From: Viola odorata
Lineage: Eukaryota; Streptophyta; Magnoliopsida; Malpighiales; Violaceae
Length of the DNA: 64,000 nt
Assembly: GCA_963691705.1 (NCBI GenBank)
Contig: OY829545.1
Coordinates: 33,033,475-33,097,474 of the forward strand
Direction: 5' to 3'
Shown: positions 40,194 through 52,110 of the stretch, piece by piece
Numbering within the stretch: position 1 is the stretch's first letter
Layout of the letters: each line of letters begins with the position of its first letter
Translations under genes and position numbers: made by a program
Notes under the pieces: model-generated
Seen by the model: the letters and a program-made list of their open reading frames with translations, nothing else
The model's database searches: none
Told to the model about the DNA's origin: nothing

Positions 40194-43100
40194 ATGACCA
40201 GGTCCTCAAAAGAAGAATTACTTCCTTACAATTTAGAGCTCACAAGGACTGAGACACAGATTAGAAAGAAAGCTAAGAGAAAGTTCCAAGAGGAGAGTGA
40301 ATCGGAAGTTTCTGGTTCACAAACATATTTCAGCTTCGATAACAATCTTGGCCAAGTCGTAGGCCAAGAAGAAAATCAGATTCCAGTCATGGCAGAAAAT
40401 CAACAAGAATAGACTATGAGGGAGCAGAACAGAGCAGCCGAATGAGAGACTTATTCCTCCATTCAGCTAGCCCTCATACCAAACGATTGGTCCATTAAGA
40501 CCAACATTATTGCCAATCTCACCAATTTCCACAGCCACTCAAATGAAAATCCATACAACCACCTAAGAAACTTATACCTTCAATGTGACACCTTGAAGTC
40601 AGCTGGCGTTTTCATTGAAAGAGCCAAGCTAAAAGCATTCCCCTAGTCACTTGAGGACTCAGCAAAAAATTAGTTTTACAGCCTTCCCCACAACACCATT
40701 ACCACATGGGAAGAGATGTCCTTAGTCTTCCTAAATAAATATTGGAACGCAACCAAAGCAGGGGCCGCAAGGAAGAACTTAGTTTCTGTCCAGCAAAGAG
40801 GCAATGAGAGCCTTAGTGAGTATCACCAAAGGTTCTGAGATTTGCAAGATATATGCCCTACGCATGGAGTGGCAAATCAACTCTTGATCCAGTATTTTTA
40901 TGACGGAATGAGCCAAAAAGACAAAGAGCGAGTAGATGTCGCAACTAGAGGAGCCCTCCAGGATCTCACACCAATAAGGGCCAAGATAGTGCTCCAGACA
41001 ATGGCAGACAATTGCCAAAATAATGCCTCTACATAGAGAAATTTTATCCCTTCTAATTTAAATGCAATAAATGTTGAGCAAAAATTAACTGAAATATCTA
41101 ATATGCTCCTCAATCTTTCTGCATGAACAACGATGCCAACAGCTGCAACTCCTGAGAAGGTAGCTATGGTTGTGGAGTGTGCCAACAACTGGATCACCCA
41201 ACCCACAGTTGCTACATGGTGCAACAAATAGATGATCCTGCTCAAGTAAATGCAGCATATAGATATAACTAGGGGCAGCAGTAGAAATTCCCCCATGAGA
41301 GCAACCAATACTTCTAGAGGAGTCATCCTAACTTTAAGTAGAGGCAGGACCCCGTGCTACAGCTAAATCAAACTGCTCCTCAGCAGTATCAGCATCCTCA
41401 ATAATCCCCTATCAATTTCTAATATTTTATGCCAAGACCCCCTTAGAACTAGGCCCCTGTACCACAACTGCCGCCTTCAACTCAACCTTTGAAGCTCACT
41501 GGTGTGCCCATAGAAGAGACACTTCAGAAGTTCATGCAAGCAACCCAGTCCAACTTGGTAGAAATACAGAAGTATATCAGTCAGTTGGCACAAAAATAGC
41601 AGCTTGACACACAGGGCAAATTACCTTCTACCACAATAGATAACCCCAAGTACAATATGAGTGCTATCAGTCTTAGGAGTGGGAGTGTATTGCCAAAGCG
41701 GGAAGGTGCAAAGATAGACAGGGAGATAGAGACACAACAGTCCCATGAGGCAGATGAAGATGATGAAGAAATCCAGACTGAGACAGTCTTGGCCAAGCCC
41801 AACATTCCAGTAGAAACAGAAAAATAGGACCTAGTCTTGGCCAAGCTAGATGAAAAGGTCACACCCTAGGAGGAAGAGATAGAAATTCCACCACATTTTC
41901 CTCCTAGATCCTCAAAACAAAAGAGAAAGGATGAAGCAAAGGAATTTATGAACATTTTTGGAAAACTTACTGTGAACATTCCTATGTTGGATTTAATTGC
42001 TAAAGTGTCTTCTAATGCTAAATTTCTTAAGGAGTTGTGTACTAACAAGAGAAAGCTTGCAGGTATTGAAAGGGTTAACCTTAACCAAAATGTTTCTGCG
42101 GTCATACAGGCCCAGCTCCCCGAAAAATGTAAGGATCAAGGCACTTTTACAATCCCATGTAAAATAGGAAACAAAAATGTGGAAAAATACCTTTGTGATT
42201 TGGTAGCTAGAATCAATGTGATGTTCTTGAGTGAGTATAAGACATTGGAGATGGGCGAAATGAAGGAAACTCAAGTGGTAATTCAGTTGGAAGACAGAAC
42301 AATTATTCACCCTCTAGGAGTTATGGAGGATAACAATTATCAAAAACAATTGTCCAGGTTAACAATTTCATTTATCCAGTTGATTTCTATATTGTTGAGA
42401 TGAATACTGACTTTCCTTCTAGTGCCACAGATGTTCTTTTAGGAAGACCATTCCTAAGGACAACTAGAGCTAAAATAGATGTCTATGAAGGAAGTATAAT
42501 TCTGGAATTTGATGGCAGAATAATCAAGTTCTTTATGAGTGAAGGGCTAAAACATCCTAATGAATTACATAGCTTGAATTTTCTTGATGTTTTAGATCCT
42601 CTTGCAGAAGAAATTGCAGATATTTGTGCTAATGACCCCCTCGAGTATGTTTTGAGTAGGGGAATCTCATCTAAGAAACTGGAAGAATTGGAGGACAGAA
42701 CAGGAGACCAGAAGGAGCTTAAGGAGACATTGACAGATCTTAACAAAATAGACTCGGTCTTGGCCAAGCCCATGGCCAAACTACAAGAAGAAACCTTAAA
42801 CTGTCAATCATTATAATCCATAGATTCTGAGCTTTTACCTTCCATTGTGCAGGCACCAAGGCTAGAGTTGAAGACCGAGCTAGATCACCTTAAGTATGCC
42901 TTTCTTGGCCAAGTTGACACCTTACCTGTACTCATCTCAGCTAAGCTGACAAAAGATGAGGAGGACAGATTAGCGACTGTCTTGAAGGAGCACAGAAAAG
43001 CAATTGGTTGGACAATGGTAGACATCAAGGGCATATCCCTCACCATCTGTACCCATAAAATACATGTCGAAGAGGATAAGAAATCAATCATACAACCCCA

Positions 43101-45677
43101 GAGGAGATTAAACCCTCCTATGAGGGAAGTTGTCAAGAAAAAAATTATTAAGTTAGTTGATGCTGGGGTAATTTACCCAATTTCTGATAGTTGGGTCTCT
43201 CCTATGTAGGTAGTTCCTAAGAAAACAAGTATCACGGTTGTTGAAGGAGAGGATGGAACAAAGAGGACAACCAAAATTTAAAATAGATGGTGGGTCTACA
43301 TAGACTATCGAAATCTAAATTAAGTGACCAGAAAGGATCACTTTCCGTTGCCATTCATTGACCAAATGGTAGAGAGACTGACCGGTAAGTCTCATTATTT
43401 CTTTCTGGATGGGTATTCAGGATTTCATCAGATACCGATGGCACCCGAGGATCAAGAGAAGACAACATTTACCTGCCCATTTGGAACATTTGCCTACAAG
43501 CGCATGCCATTTGGATTGTGCAATGCCCTAGCCACCTTTCAAAAGTGTATGGTAAGTATATTTTCAGAATATGTTGAGAAGAGTATTGAAGTTTTTATGG
43601 ATGATTTCACCGTGTATGGTGATAATTTTGATCAATGCTTGTTTAATTTGAAAAACATTCTAAAAAGATGTATAGATACATGTTTGGTTCTAATTTTTGA
43701 AAAATGTCATTTCATGGTAGACCAAGGCATTGTCCTTGGCCATGTTGTTTCAAAAAATGGAATTGAAGTAGACCAGACCAAGTTTGACACCATTAAAAGT
43801 TTGACTTACCCTTCATGCTTATGTGAGGTTAGAAGTTTTCTTAGCCATGCTGGATTTTTCAAAAATTACGGAGCCAACGTGTAAGCTGCTATAGAAGGAC
43901 GTGGAGTTCAATTTTGATGAGTCATGTGAGAAATCTTTTAAGGAGTTGAAGAAGAGGTTGACATCAGCACCAATCATACAAGCACCAGACTAGAGCTTTC
44001 CCTTTGAGTTGATGTGTGATGCCAACAATGCAGCCATTGGTGCAGTGCATAGGCAGAAAAAGGGTAGAGATCCACATGTGATCTACTACTCCTCCAAAAT
44101 ACTAGATGAAGCCCAAAAGAATTACACCATGACCGAAAATGATTTTTTTACAATAGTCTTTGCCCTTGAAAAATTTAGATCTTATTTATTAGGGACAAAA
44201 GTTATTGTGTATTCTGACCATGCAGCATTAAAATTCCTCTTGGCCAAGCCCAGGTTGATATGTTGGATTCTTCTTTTGTAGGAATACAACTTGGAAATCA
44301 AGGACAAAAAGGGAAGGGAGAACCTCCTAGCAGATGATCACCTAAGTAGATTCCTAGCAAAAGATGATCCGGAACCACTGAAAGAGGAGTTTCCGAATGA
44401 GCACCTTTTCTCGGTCAAGATAATAAGGCCATGGTATGTAGACATTGTGAATTATCTAGCCACATGTAGGCATCATGGGGACTTGGTTACCCAGGAAAAG
44501 GTAAAATCAAGTATGACAGTAGGTATTTTATTTGGGATGACCCTTACCTATGGAGGATAGGATCAGACCAATTACTTAGAAGATGTGTACCTAAGAGTGA
44601 AATCCCCTATATTTTGAGTTTTTGTCATTCTCATGCATGTGGTGGACATTTTACGGCTAAAAGAACAACCCTGAAAATTCTTGAATCAGGTTTCTATTGG
44701 CCTACTATTTTTCAGGACAGTTTTCAATTCTGTAAAACATGCCCCGAATGCCAATAAGTAGGCAATATCAAATCCAGAAATCAAATGCCCATGAATTTTA
44801 TTATTTCTTGTGAAATATTCGATGTGTGGGACATTGATTTTATGAGACCTTTCCCTAGCTCATTTGGAAATCAATATATTTTGTTGGCTGTAGATTATGT
44901 GTCAAAATGGATACAGGCGAAAGCCACTAGAAATGATGATGCTAAAATTGTGGTTTCGTTTATATAGTCTAACATTTTGAACAGATTTTTGCAACAGAAT
45001 TATTGAATCATTGTTCAGGAAGTATGGGATCATACACAGGGTCTTAATCGCCTATCACCCCCAATCCAATAGCCACGCAGAAGTATCAAACAGGGAGGTG
45101 AAAGCAATCTTGGCCAAGACAATAGGTCTAGACAGGCGAGGCTGGAGTCAGTGGTTAGATGACGCATTGTGGGCCTACCGGACGACCTACAAAACTCCAA
45201 TTAGGATGACACCATACAAGCTGGTATATGGGAAAGGTTGCCATTTACCTATGGGAATGCAACACAAAGCTTCTTGGGCAATAAGAAAATGTAATTTAAA
45301 TTATGACCAAGCTGGAGGGGCAAGAAGGCTATAAATTCATGAACTGGATGAGTTGAGGAACCAAGCCTACGAAAACCATCTTATTTTCAAAACCAGGATG
45401 AAGTCATGATAAAAGAATTATCAAAAAACCTCTCCACGCAGGGGAGAAAGTTCTTCTGCATAATTCTAAATTTAAGTTATTTCCAGGAAAATTCAAAACA
45501 AAGTGGGAAGGCCCTTATGTAGTTACTAATGTTTATCCGCATGGTGCAATTGACATAAGAAATAAGAATAAAGGAGTCGTGTTTAAGGTGAATGGGTAAC
45601 AAATGAAATCTTTTTTTGAAGGATTTCTAGAAGAGCAGAAGAAGGAGGTGGTGGAAGTGCCACCAGCCAGCGAGTGA
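40194..45677 (+). pseudogene. gag-pol of element C, many stops and shifts
   Basis: The start is ATG 40194 (MTRSSKEELLPYN), in the position of B's lost start. Gag blocks: LIQYFYDGMSQKDKE near 40880, a CCHC-like stretch near 41178 with changes. Protease: LLGRPFLRTTRAKIDVYEG near 42436; the active site at about 42195 reads CDLVARINVM where B has CDLGAGINVM, so glycine is lost. Reverse transcriptase: YPISDSWVSPM then stop, later MPFGLCNALATFQKC and FMDDF (43594-43608). RNase [12 protein letters not shown] near 44015. Integrase: finger near 44620-44755, core VWDIDFM..FPSSFGN and [25 protein letters not shown] near 45050. At least three frame changes and over ten stops. Not functional. Confidence 0.85.
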
Positions 45678-47180
45678 CAGTCACAAGATGGGTCAAGCCT
45701 AGGACGTTAACTAAGGGCGCTGCTGATACGATCCTCGTCGCCTAGGATGCGTAGAGTGACAATCTAGTTCTTCAATAGGATCGGCACGCGGAATTGTATC
45801 GTAAGATCCCACCTTACAGTATGCTTTCGAAGGAATCTACCTTCGGACTTGCTCTTCTGAGTCTTTTATGATGTGAGGTTAGGCAAGATTTCACTCACCT
45901 CGTTCGTCCCTAACGAACCCTAGAGGAATCCACCTACCAGCACACCGAACACCTGGCCGGCACCAAGGATTGCAGCCCTATAAGAGATCCACTTGTAAGT
46001 CACGCCCCCCCGAGATTGAGTCCACAATCCCAAGTCAAAATTGAGTCCACGATTTCTCACACTCGAAGCGTTAAAGCAGAGTCCACAGATGTCCTTCGTT
46101 CGAATGCACGAACACACTCGAGTCCACGAGCACACTCGAATCCACGAGTCCACGAATAGCAACACGCTCCCCACGCACCTTCCATGCTTGAGTCCACAAA
46201 TACCACACAAGTCACTCACACGCTTCCCACACACCTTCAATGCTTGAATCCACAAACGCCACGCGAGTCACGCCCTAACCGAGTCCACAGCTAAGTTACA
46301 CAAGAACGGCTTGCTCTGGAATCAAGAGAATAAGAAGTCAAGAAGGAAACAGAATAATTGGTATATGTAATTTATGGAAACTTTAATTGATTTTATTAAC
46401 AAACAATGCTGCCTTTAAATAGGCGCCAACATACAAAAGTCCTAGCTAAGTACAAGTTCTAATTACACTAAGAATAGAAGTCATATTTCTAACTTAACTC
46501 TAACTTAATTAATTAAATAAAATAAATACAAATTATTTACTCTATCTAACTCACATGAATATCTTCCCCTTGAACGAATCTTGACTAAGGTTGAAATCGC
46601 TCACTTAGTCAAGTCGCACTTGACTTGTAGTCTCCTTGTCCGACGAAAACTCCACTTAGGCCATCTCCCATTCTACTCGTGCGTTCTGACCCAGACTTGA
46701 CCCAAAACTATTCCTTGGACTTAGATTCATATTGCAATTGAAATTAGTCCAAACGCTCGAATAGTTTGCGTTTTGGCTCGAAGTCAATCCGTTCGTGTCC
46801 TTGTGTGCGCCTTGCGCTTGACTGAAAGTTGACTCAAGCCAACTTTTGATCCCCTTGTCCGATTGACCTAAATTTGGCCACAACCTTCCTAACACTCTTA
46901 AGGGTCTTGTATTTTGTCCTGAAGTCCAATCGAAGTTGATCTTCAACCTCTTGGCTCGTTATGACTCCATCGCAACCCCATGCGCATGCGCCTCCCGCAT
47001 TGCTGGCCCTAGCGCGCGTCTCCCTCATGCGCTAACCTTCAACTCTGCCCGAGTCCTCACTAGCCTCACTTGACTCTCCAAGACTTGCTTAGCGTGCTCC
47101 CTTATGTGCTCTAGCCCTTTGACTGGTCGCGACTCATCCATTAACCTCACTAGGGTTGCGAGGATCCTAGGATCGTATCA
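45678..47180. mobile_element. Solo-LTR-like insertion E (45724-47180, 1457 bp) and short C spacer
   Basis: From 45724 the insertion starts TGATACGATCCT and ends at 47180 with AGGATCGTATCA, giving TG...CA and a 12-base terminal inverted repeat. The flanks gctgc (45719-45723) and tctgc (47181-47185) are a probable target duplication with one change. No pol sequence. Inside are many gagtccac(g/a)a copies (about 46010-46275) and a TTTAAATAGG TATA candidate near 46415. Family unknown. Confidence 0.7.
46010..46280. repeat. Clustered gagtccacga repeats in insertion E
   Basis: At least ten copies of (g/c)a(g/a)tccac(g/a)a-like words, irregularly spaced, such as gagtccacgagc, gaatccacgagtccacga and gagtccacaaat. 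Confidence 0.65.
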
Positions 47181-48639
47181 TCTGCATGAGAGGCAACCCA
47201 TGTCTTTATTTCATTTACTTCTATTTTTCTTCTTTTGATTTTTCATAAATAAGTTCAGAGGTATCTCGTTGATCCACATGACATCCTTTACACTTGTTTC
47301 CAAGGTTGCTGCAGCGCGAGGACTGCGTTCAAAATCAGAGGAAAAATTCAGCTTCGGTAGTTGTCTTGGCCAAGATATTTTTTCCAGAACCAGACAAGCA
47401 GCCCCTCCAGCAGCTACCTTTGCCCCAGCATGGACAACTGCCCTGCTAGACCCCCTCCTCCTAGTTGATTGCCCCCAGGTCGTTTCTTTCTTTTTGTTTT
47501 ATCTTATTTTTGGCTTTATTTTCCTTTCTTTTTTTTCTACTTTTTCTTCTTTTCAATCTCCAACACACATTTAGGACAATGTGTCTTTCAAGTGTGGGGG
47601 AGAGTTTTTGTGTGTATATATGTTTTTCTGTGTGTTTTCTTTTTATTTTTACACTGTTTTTATGCATGAATTTTTTTTTAGAATGTCTTGGCCAAGCCGC
47701 TGGCCAAGACAATCTAGCTTTTACTTTCTATAGAGTCTTTTGCATGATTTTTTTGTTTCAATTTTTGTGTGTTTTTAGATAGATTGCATGTTTTGTATTG
47801 TTTTCAAAAATAAAAATCCATCTTGTCTTTAAACATTTTACCCTTCACATAGAAAATAAGAATACTTGATTTCATGACTCCATACCATACTACCAAGGCA
47901 ATCTAATGGGTTAACATTCCCAATACTTGTAAGAGTACGTTTCCTGGTATTGTCTTAACATCCCTCACCTAAATAGACTCATGGTTCTGGTGCTTAACAC
48001 CAGAATCTGCAAAAGGAACATTCATCACTATTTGGACTTAACCTTAAAAACCTTTGACACATATGACGACCATGCACTGTTTGATTGAGCCCTTGAATTT
48101 TCTGTTTAAATGCTTGCAAAAAATAATTGCTCTAGTACTCTTGCCTCTTCAAGTGGGAGTGTCCAAAGAATTACTCTTGAAAAACATAACAAAAATGAGC
48201 AACAAAGGAAAAAAAAACAATCTGTCCTGGTGCTCTTGCCTCATCAAGGGGGAGCATCCACGAAACTACACAATGAATCAAAGATTCATGAAAAATGTTG
48301 GTAAAAAGCAAGGCCCAATGATTCAGTTCTATTTTGCTTAAAAGAATTGTAGTCTGTGTTGCATTGGAATAATAGGAAAATAGAACTATTTTGTTGTGTT
48401 CCAAATTGCATGATTCTGTCACAGAGCACCTAATTTATGACTAGACAAGTGTAGCATGTTAGGGGTATTGGTTAGGCCTTGGTAATGCGGTTCTGGAGTT
48501 GTGCATTGGAATGTCCAAGCATTCTATGTGATGAGATGAATGGTTAAAATAAATATTTTCTAGTTTTTACTTTTTTGTTATGTTTTATTTTTAGGTTAAG
48601 TATGCTTGGGGGCAAGCACGATTTAAGTATGGGGGAATT
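47181..48639 (+). other. 3' non-coding region of element C
   Basis: About 1.46 kb with no gene. A short stretch near 47330-47460 (Pro/Ala-rich in translation, like the end of B's third ORF) may be the last piece of a deleted third ORF. It is followed by a T-rich tract, the conserved block ggacaatgtgtc.ttcaagtgtgggggag (47574-47604, internal polypurine-like) and the final tract atgggggaat (48629-48638). A palindrome GTCTTGGCCA-6-TGGCCAAGAC sits at 47685-47710, another copy at 48804. Confidence 0.55.
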
Positions 48640-50086
48640 TGATTGAGCATTTATTTCTCATACTTTTACTATCTAAATTCTTGTAATTTGGGCAGTAAAG
48701 TTATTGATTTCTATGGATTCTCCCTACTTTTACATAAATCACTTGGAGGCTGATAAAATGGAGAATATCACCTACGGAGCACAAAATCAGGCATTTAAAA
48801 CCATCTTGGCCAAGACAGGTGAGACAGACTACAGCGGAGACTTCTAGCAAAGATAAGGATGCGAGGTGGCGGTTGCAACAGAAAAACGGGATTTGAGGGA
48901 TCTGCTGCTTTGAAGATCATCAGCAAGAATCCTTAATTGGATCTCCCTCGTAGGATAATATTTTGAATTTCCAAACAAATAATATTTCGGATTTGTATCT
49001 TTTCTTTTATCCTTATCTTTTACTTTTGAAAGAGTTAGAGTAGAACTAGGAAGCAGTGAAGCTTATAAGCTGCTGGAAACTCTTTCAGAAGGGGACTCTC
49101 AGCCCGCGAACTCTCTTCACTCTCCCGAAAATAGTTTTCTTTGTTCTGTAATTTAGAGTTTGGAATCTTACAGATTTAATTTCCTTTCATGCTAAATAAA
49201 ATTCTTATTTCATCCATGACTATGTCTAGCTAAACACCAGTTCTTGGTAAGGGCTAATGAGCCATGTTCTTATGCTTTGTGAGGTCTAAACATTCTTAAT
49301 AGTTTCTACTTCCGTAATCATTTTATTTCCTGATTTAACGAATCGCTAACTTGCTAGAAGTAAGACTTGATCACTCTTATATTTTAGTAGAGAAGAGTTG
49401 CAGTCAGCCTAGAAGGGGACGAGCGAAACCAGATAGGTCAAGTAGACAGCTAGTCTCGCGAAGACTAGTAGGAAATAAGTGATATAGTCCAGACCATGTT
49501 GAAAACCTAGGGCCTCGATTGGGAGGTAGCTTGGGCTAGGTATTGTCTTCCCCTAAGCCATTGAGGAACCGAACAGTCATTCAAGATAACAGCTAAAAGA
49601 ATAAACCCTTTAACCAGCAAGGTCTTCTTTGGTTAGGATTCCCAGGAATAGGAGCACCGGCCAGGTAATTAGAAGAGGAAGGAAGTAGAAATGAGCAGGA
49701 GCACCTCCACTCTATAGCAATACTATGGATATAGAGATGAATACCCTTGAATTAGCGATCGAAGCATAAGAACAGGAGCTCTCAGATTGCCCTTACTAGG
49801 AGTTTACCGCCGCTTGAATTTTCTCACCAGAATATTTTATCTTGGCCAAGCCCTTGACCAAGATTATTTTAACTACTAAATTGTTATCTTTTGTCTTAGT
49901 TTCAGAATCAACCAACCAATTCCAGTGACGAGGAAGTCAACCAAAAACTACAATTCCCTAGCGGTTTCTCTAGACGATCCTCTTACCACTATTTACAAGT
50001 CCATTATGGACAGTGATAAGTTGTAACTCTACCCCATTTTTACTCTCAATTATACAACTATTTTTTATGCTCTCGACAGGCAATCA
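48640..50086 (+). repeat. 3' LTR of element C (1447 bp)
   Basis: TGATTGAGCATT...CAGGCAATCA. The first 569 bases are present only here. It contains CTTGGCCAAG at about 48806 and the ATCTTGGCCAAG..CTTGACCAAGAT inverted pair at 49849-49874. Confidence 0.9.
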
Positions 50087-50173
50087 ACCATTTTCTTAGG
50101 AACGAACTCTTTATCATTATCTATAATTTTGTTGTAGATTGTACTAGGATAGAAATTTATAATATTTTTTGAC

Positions 50174-51820
50174 GGCCTAATGACTTAAAATCCTCATGTA
50201 CGTTAATGTTTTATTTAATTAACTTTTGTACTAATTGTTTATTTAATAACCTCCTATTCAGTTTTTTTTATTTAATTACTCCCTGTATTCAATCTTTTTT
50301 GTTTAATTACCCTATCGTTACGAAATATTGATCTAGTATATTTTTCATTAAAAAAAATTGCCACGTCATCAAAACTATATCATGTATGCCACCCACTAAC
50401 CCTCTCCTGCGTCCCTGGCGCTTCTACCTCAACCTCCCTTTTCTCATCATCATCACCGGCTCCATCTTGGCCTTCCTCCTTCTCTTCGTCGCCGTCGCCG
50501 TCCCCTTCATCTCCCACAATATCCGACCACCCACAAGCTTTCTGTTTGCATGAGGTAATAATAATAGATTTATCCACAAACTCTCGTTGTTCTGAAATCA
50601 ATCATGGAGTAGTAAACTCAGATCGTCCAACATCAGTATTAAACTCAGATTGTCCAACATCAGTATCCAGATAACCCACCTTTCTACATCTGCAAACACA
50701 ATGGACATCAATAAACATCATGTGGTATTCTAAAGAATTATCAACTAAAACTATGGTGCACAATAATCAAATTGGAATACACTGTTCAATAAAGAAAAGA
50801 ATCCCACACTAAACCCGTACACCAACATCAAATTCACATAGAAGAATCCAACTTTTTATCTAAAGACGCAGCCAGCATTGAAAACATTCAAATACAAAGC
50901 ACATTTTAATTTACAATACATACAAAACCCAACAGCCAAATCCAACATCCCCAAAATAAACTTTTTCTGCAAATGTAAAACATTGGGAACAAAACCCAGT
51001 TCACAAGATCAAAAATTTACTGGGCAAAAAGAAGCAGGCAAGTAACCAGAAGTTTGTGGAGATTGTGAAGGGTAACCTCTTTAGAAGAATGTTGAGGAGG
51101 TGACGAGAGAAGGTGCTTTTGCCGCAGTTCTTGGCTCAACAAATTAGGACAATAGAAGGAGGTGAAGCAGTGGAATCATAAGCTATGGTATCAGCAGCAT
51201 CAGACCATTGTTCTGGTATGTATATGGTCGGTGATGGGTCTTCTTCTCTCTCCCCTATCGAAGCCATAGCTTAGGGACTGTTGTGCCTTGTGCTCCTCTT
51301 ACACAAAAAGAAAGAAAGAGCGAAAATCAAAGAAATAGCTTTATGGTTGGAAACTCCACGCCGGATTGTCCGAGTTAGGCATTTTCTCAAGAATTCAGAT
51401 CTCAGCATCGCCCAATATTAATCAGCTGCGGCCGGATTCTCCGGTGATGTCAGCTGCTACTCTTCCTTTGCCTTCTTCAACAACTCTCAATTCAAACAAA
51501 AGGCTTGTGGGTGGTTGGATTTTGTGGGAATGAAGGCGACGGCGACGAAGAGGAGGAGGAAGGCCAAGATGGGGACGGTGATGATGATGAGAAAAGGGAG
51601 GTTGAGACGCAGGAAAGGGTTAGTGGGAATCCAAGGTGGCATACCCTCATTTGGTATAGTTTTGCTAATATATATATATTTTTTTTTTTAAAGTAGCAGA
51701 TCAACATTTTGTAACGGTAATTAAACAAAAAAAAGAGTATAAAGGGTTATTAAATAAATAATTAGTACATGTGTAATTAAATAAAATATTAAAATATAGG
51801 GGAGTTTTAAATCATTAAGC
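50174..51820. mobile_element. Long-TIR MULE-like element carrying a gene fragment (Pack-MULE)
   Basis: The ends (ggcctaatgacttaaaatcc, and gcttaatgatttaaaactcc on the other strand) and the following 300 or more bases are inverted copies: left arm 50174 to about 50550, right arm about 51490-51820. The flanks attttttgac and tatttttaac suggest a 9-10 bp duplication, as in Mutator-like elements. The arms hold a GC-rich acidic low-complexity stretch (GDGDEEEEEGQDG in translation). The 940-bp centre includes part of a host gene (51030-51267, minus). No transposase is seen, so it is non-autonomous. Confidence 0.65.
51030..51267 (-). pseudogene. Captured fragment resembling the N-terminus of a NOL9/GRC3-type polynucleotide 5'-kinase
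   Basis: On the minus strand from ATG 51267 it reads MASIGEREEDPSPTIYIPEQ, then WSDAADTIAYDSTASPP, then SIVLIC, a TGA, and AKNCGKSTFSRHLLNILLKR, after which the frame shifts. With the stop read as one changed Gly codon, the block is a Walker A P-loop (G-x4-G-K-S-T) in the style CG.KN.GKSTF.R.L.N.LL of the CLP1/GRC3/NOL9 kinases. This is from memory of the family; the TGA and shift show it is dead here. It lies between the arms of the MULE-like element. Confidence 0.5.
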
Positions 51821-52110
51821 TTATTTTTAACAGATTCAACACTAATCTTCTTCTGAAAAAATATATAAACTCTCCAAATAAGTAATATTTTAACTATCAA
51901 CCTCAATATAATGACATAATAAGATTTATGATAGTTAAATATTAATTTATTTGAATTTTACTATTTTAAATTAATAATTCTTTACTCAAGTATTTCTTTA
52001 TTTATGATGATATTAAAAACCTCTCTAAAAAAATCTTTAAGAGTAAAATGTTTCACATATTAACAAAAACTACAAATTCTTTAGAATCTCAGTGAAATGC
52101 GTTAATATAG
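51821..52110. other. AT-rich intergenic DNA
   Basis: No ORF, repeat or signal that I can support. Confidence 0.4.

Larger units (their letters stand above)
39249..50086 (+). mobile_element. Element C: Athila-type LTR retrotransposon, decayed
   Basis: Truncated 5' LTR 39249-40126, primer site 40132-40149, gag-pol remains 40194-45677, a solo-LTR-like insertion 45724-47180, 3' non-coding region, polypurine tract 48629-48639 and full 3' LTR 48640-50086 (1447 bp). The two LTRs differ at roughly 5-7 percent of the shared 878 bases by eye, so the element is older than Tat2. The third ORF has been lost. A CTTGGCCAAG palindrome is scattered through the element. The right flank is accat; the left flank should be off the window. 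Confidence 0.88.

Noticed and set aside
50380..50601. Acidic ORF in the left arm of the MULE-like element
   Set aside because: Low-complexity GDGDEE translation of a GC-rich inverted arm; the mirror ORF is in the other arm.
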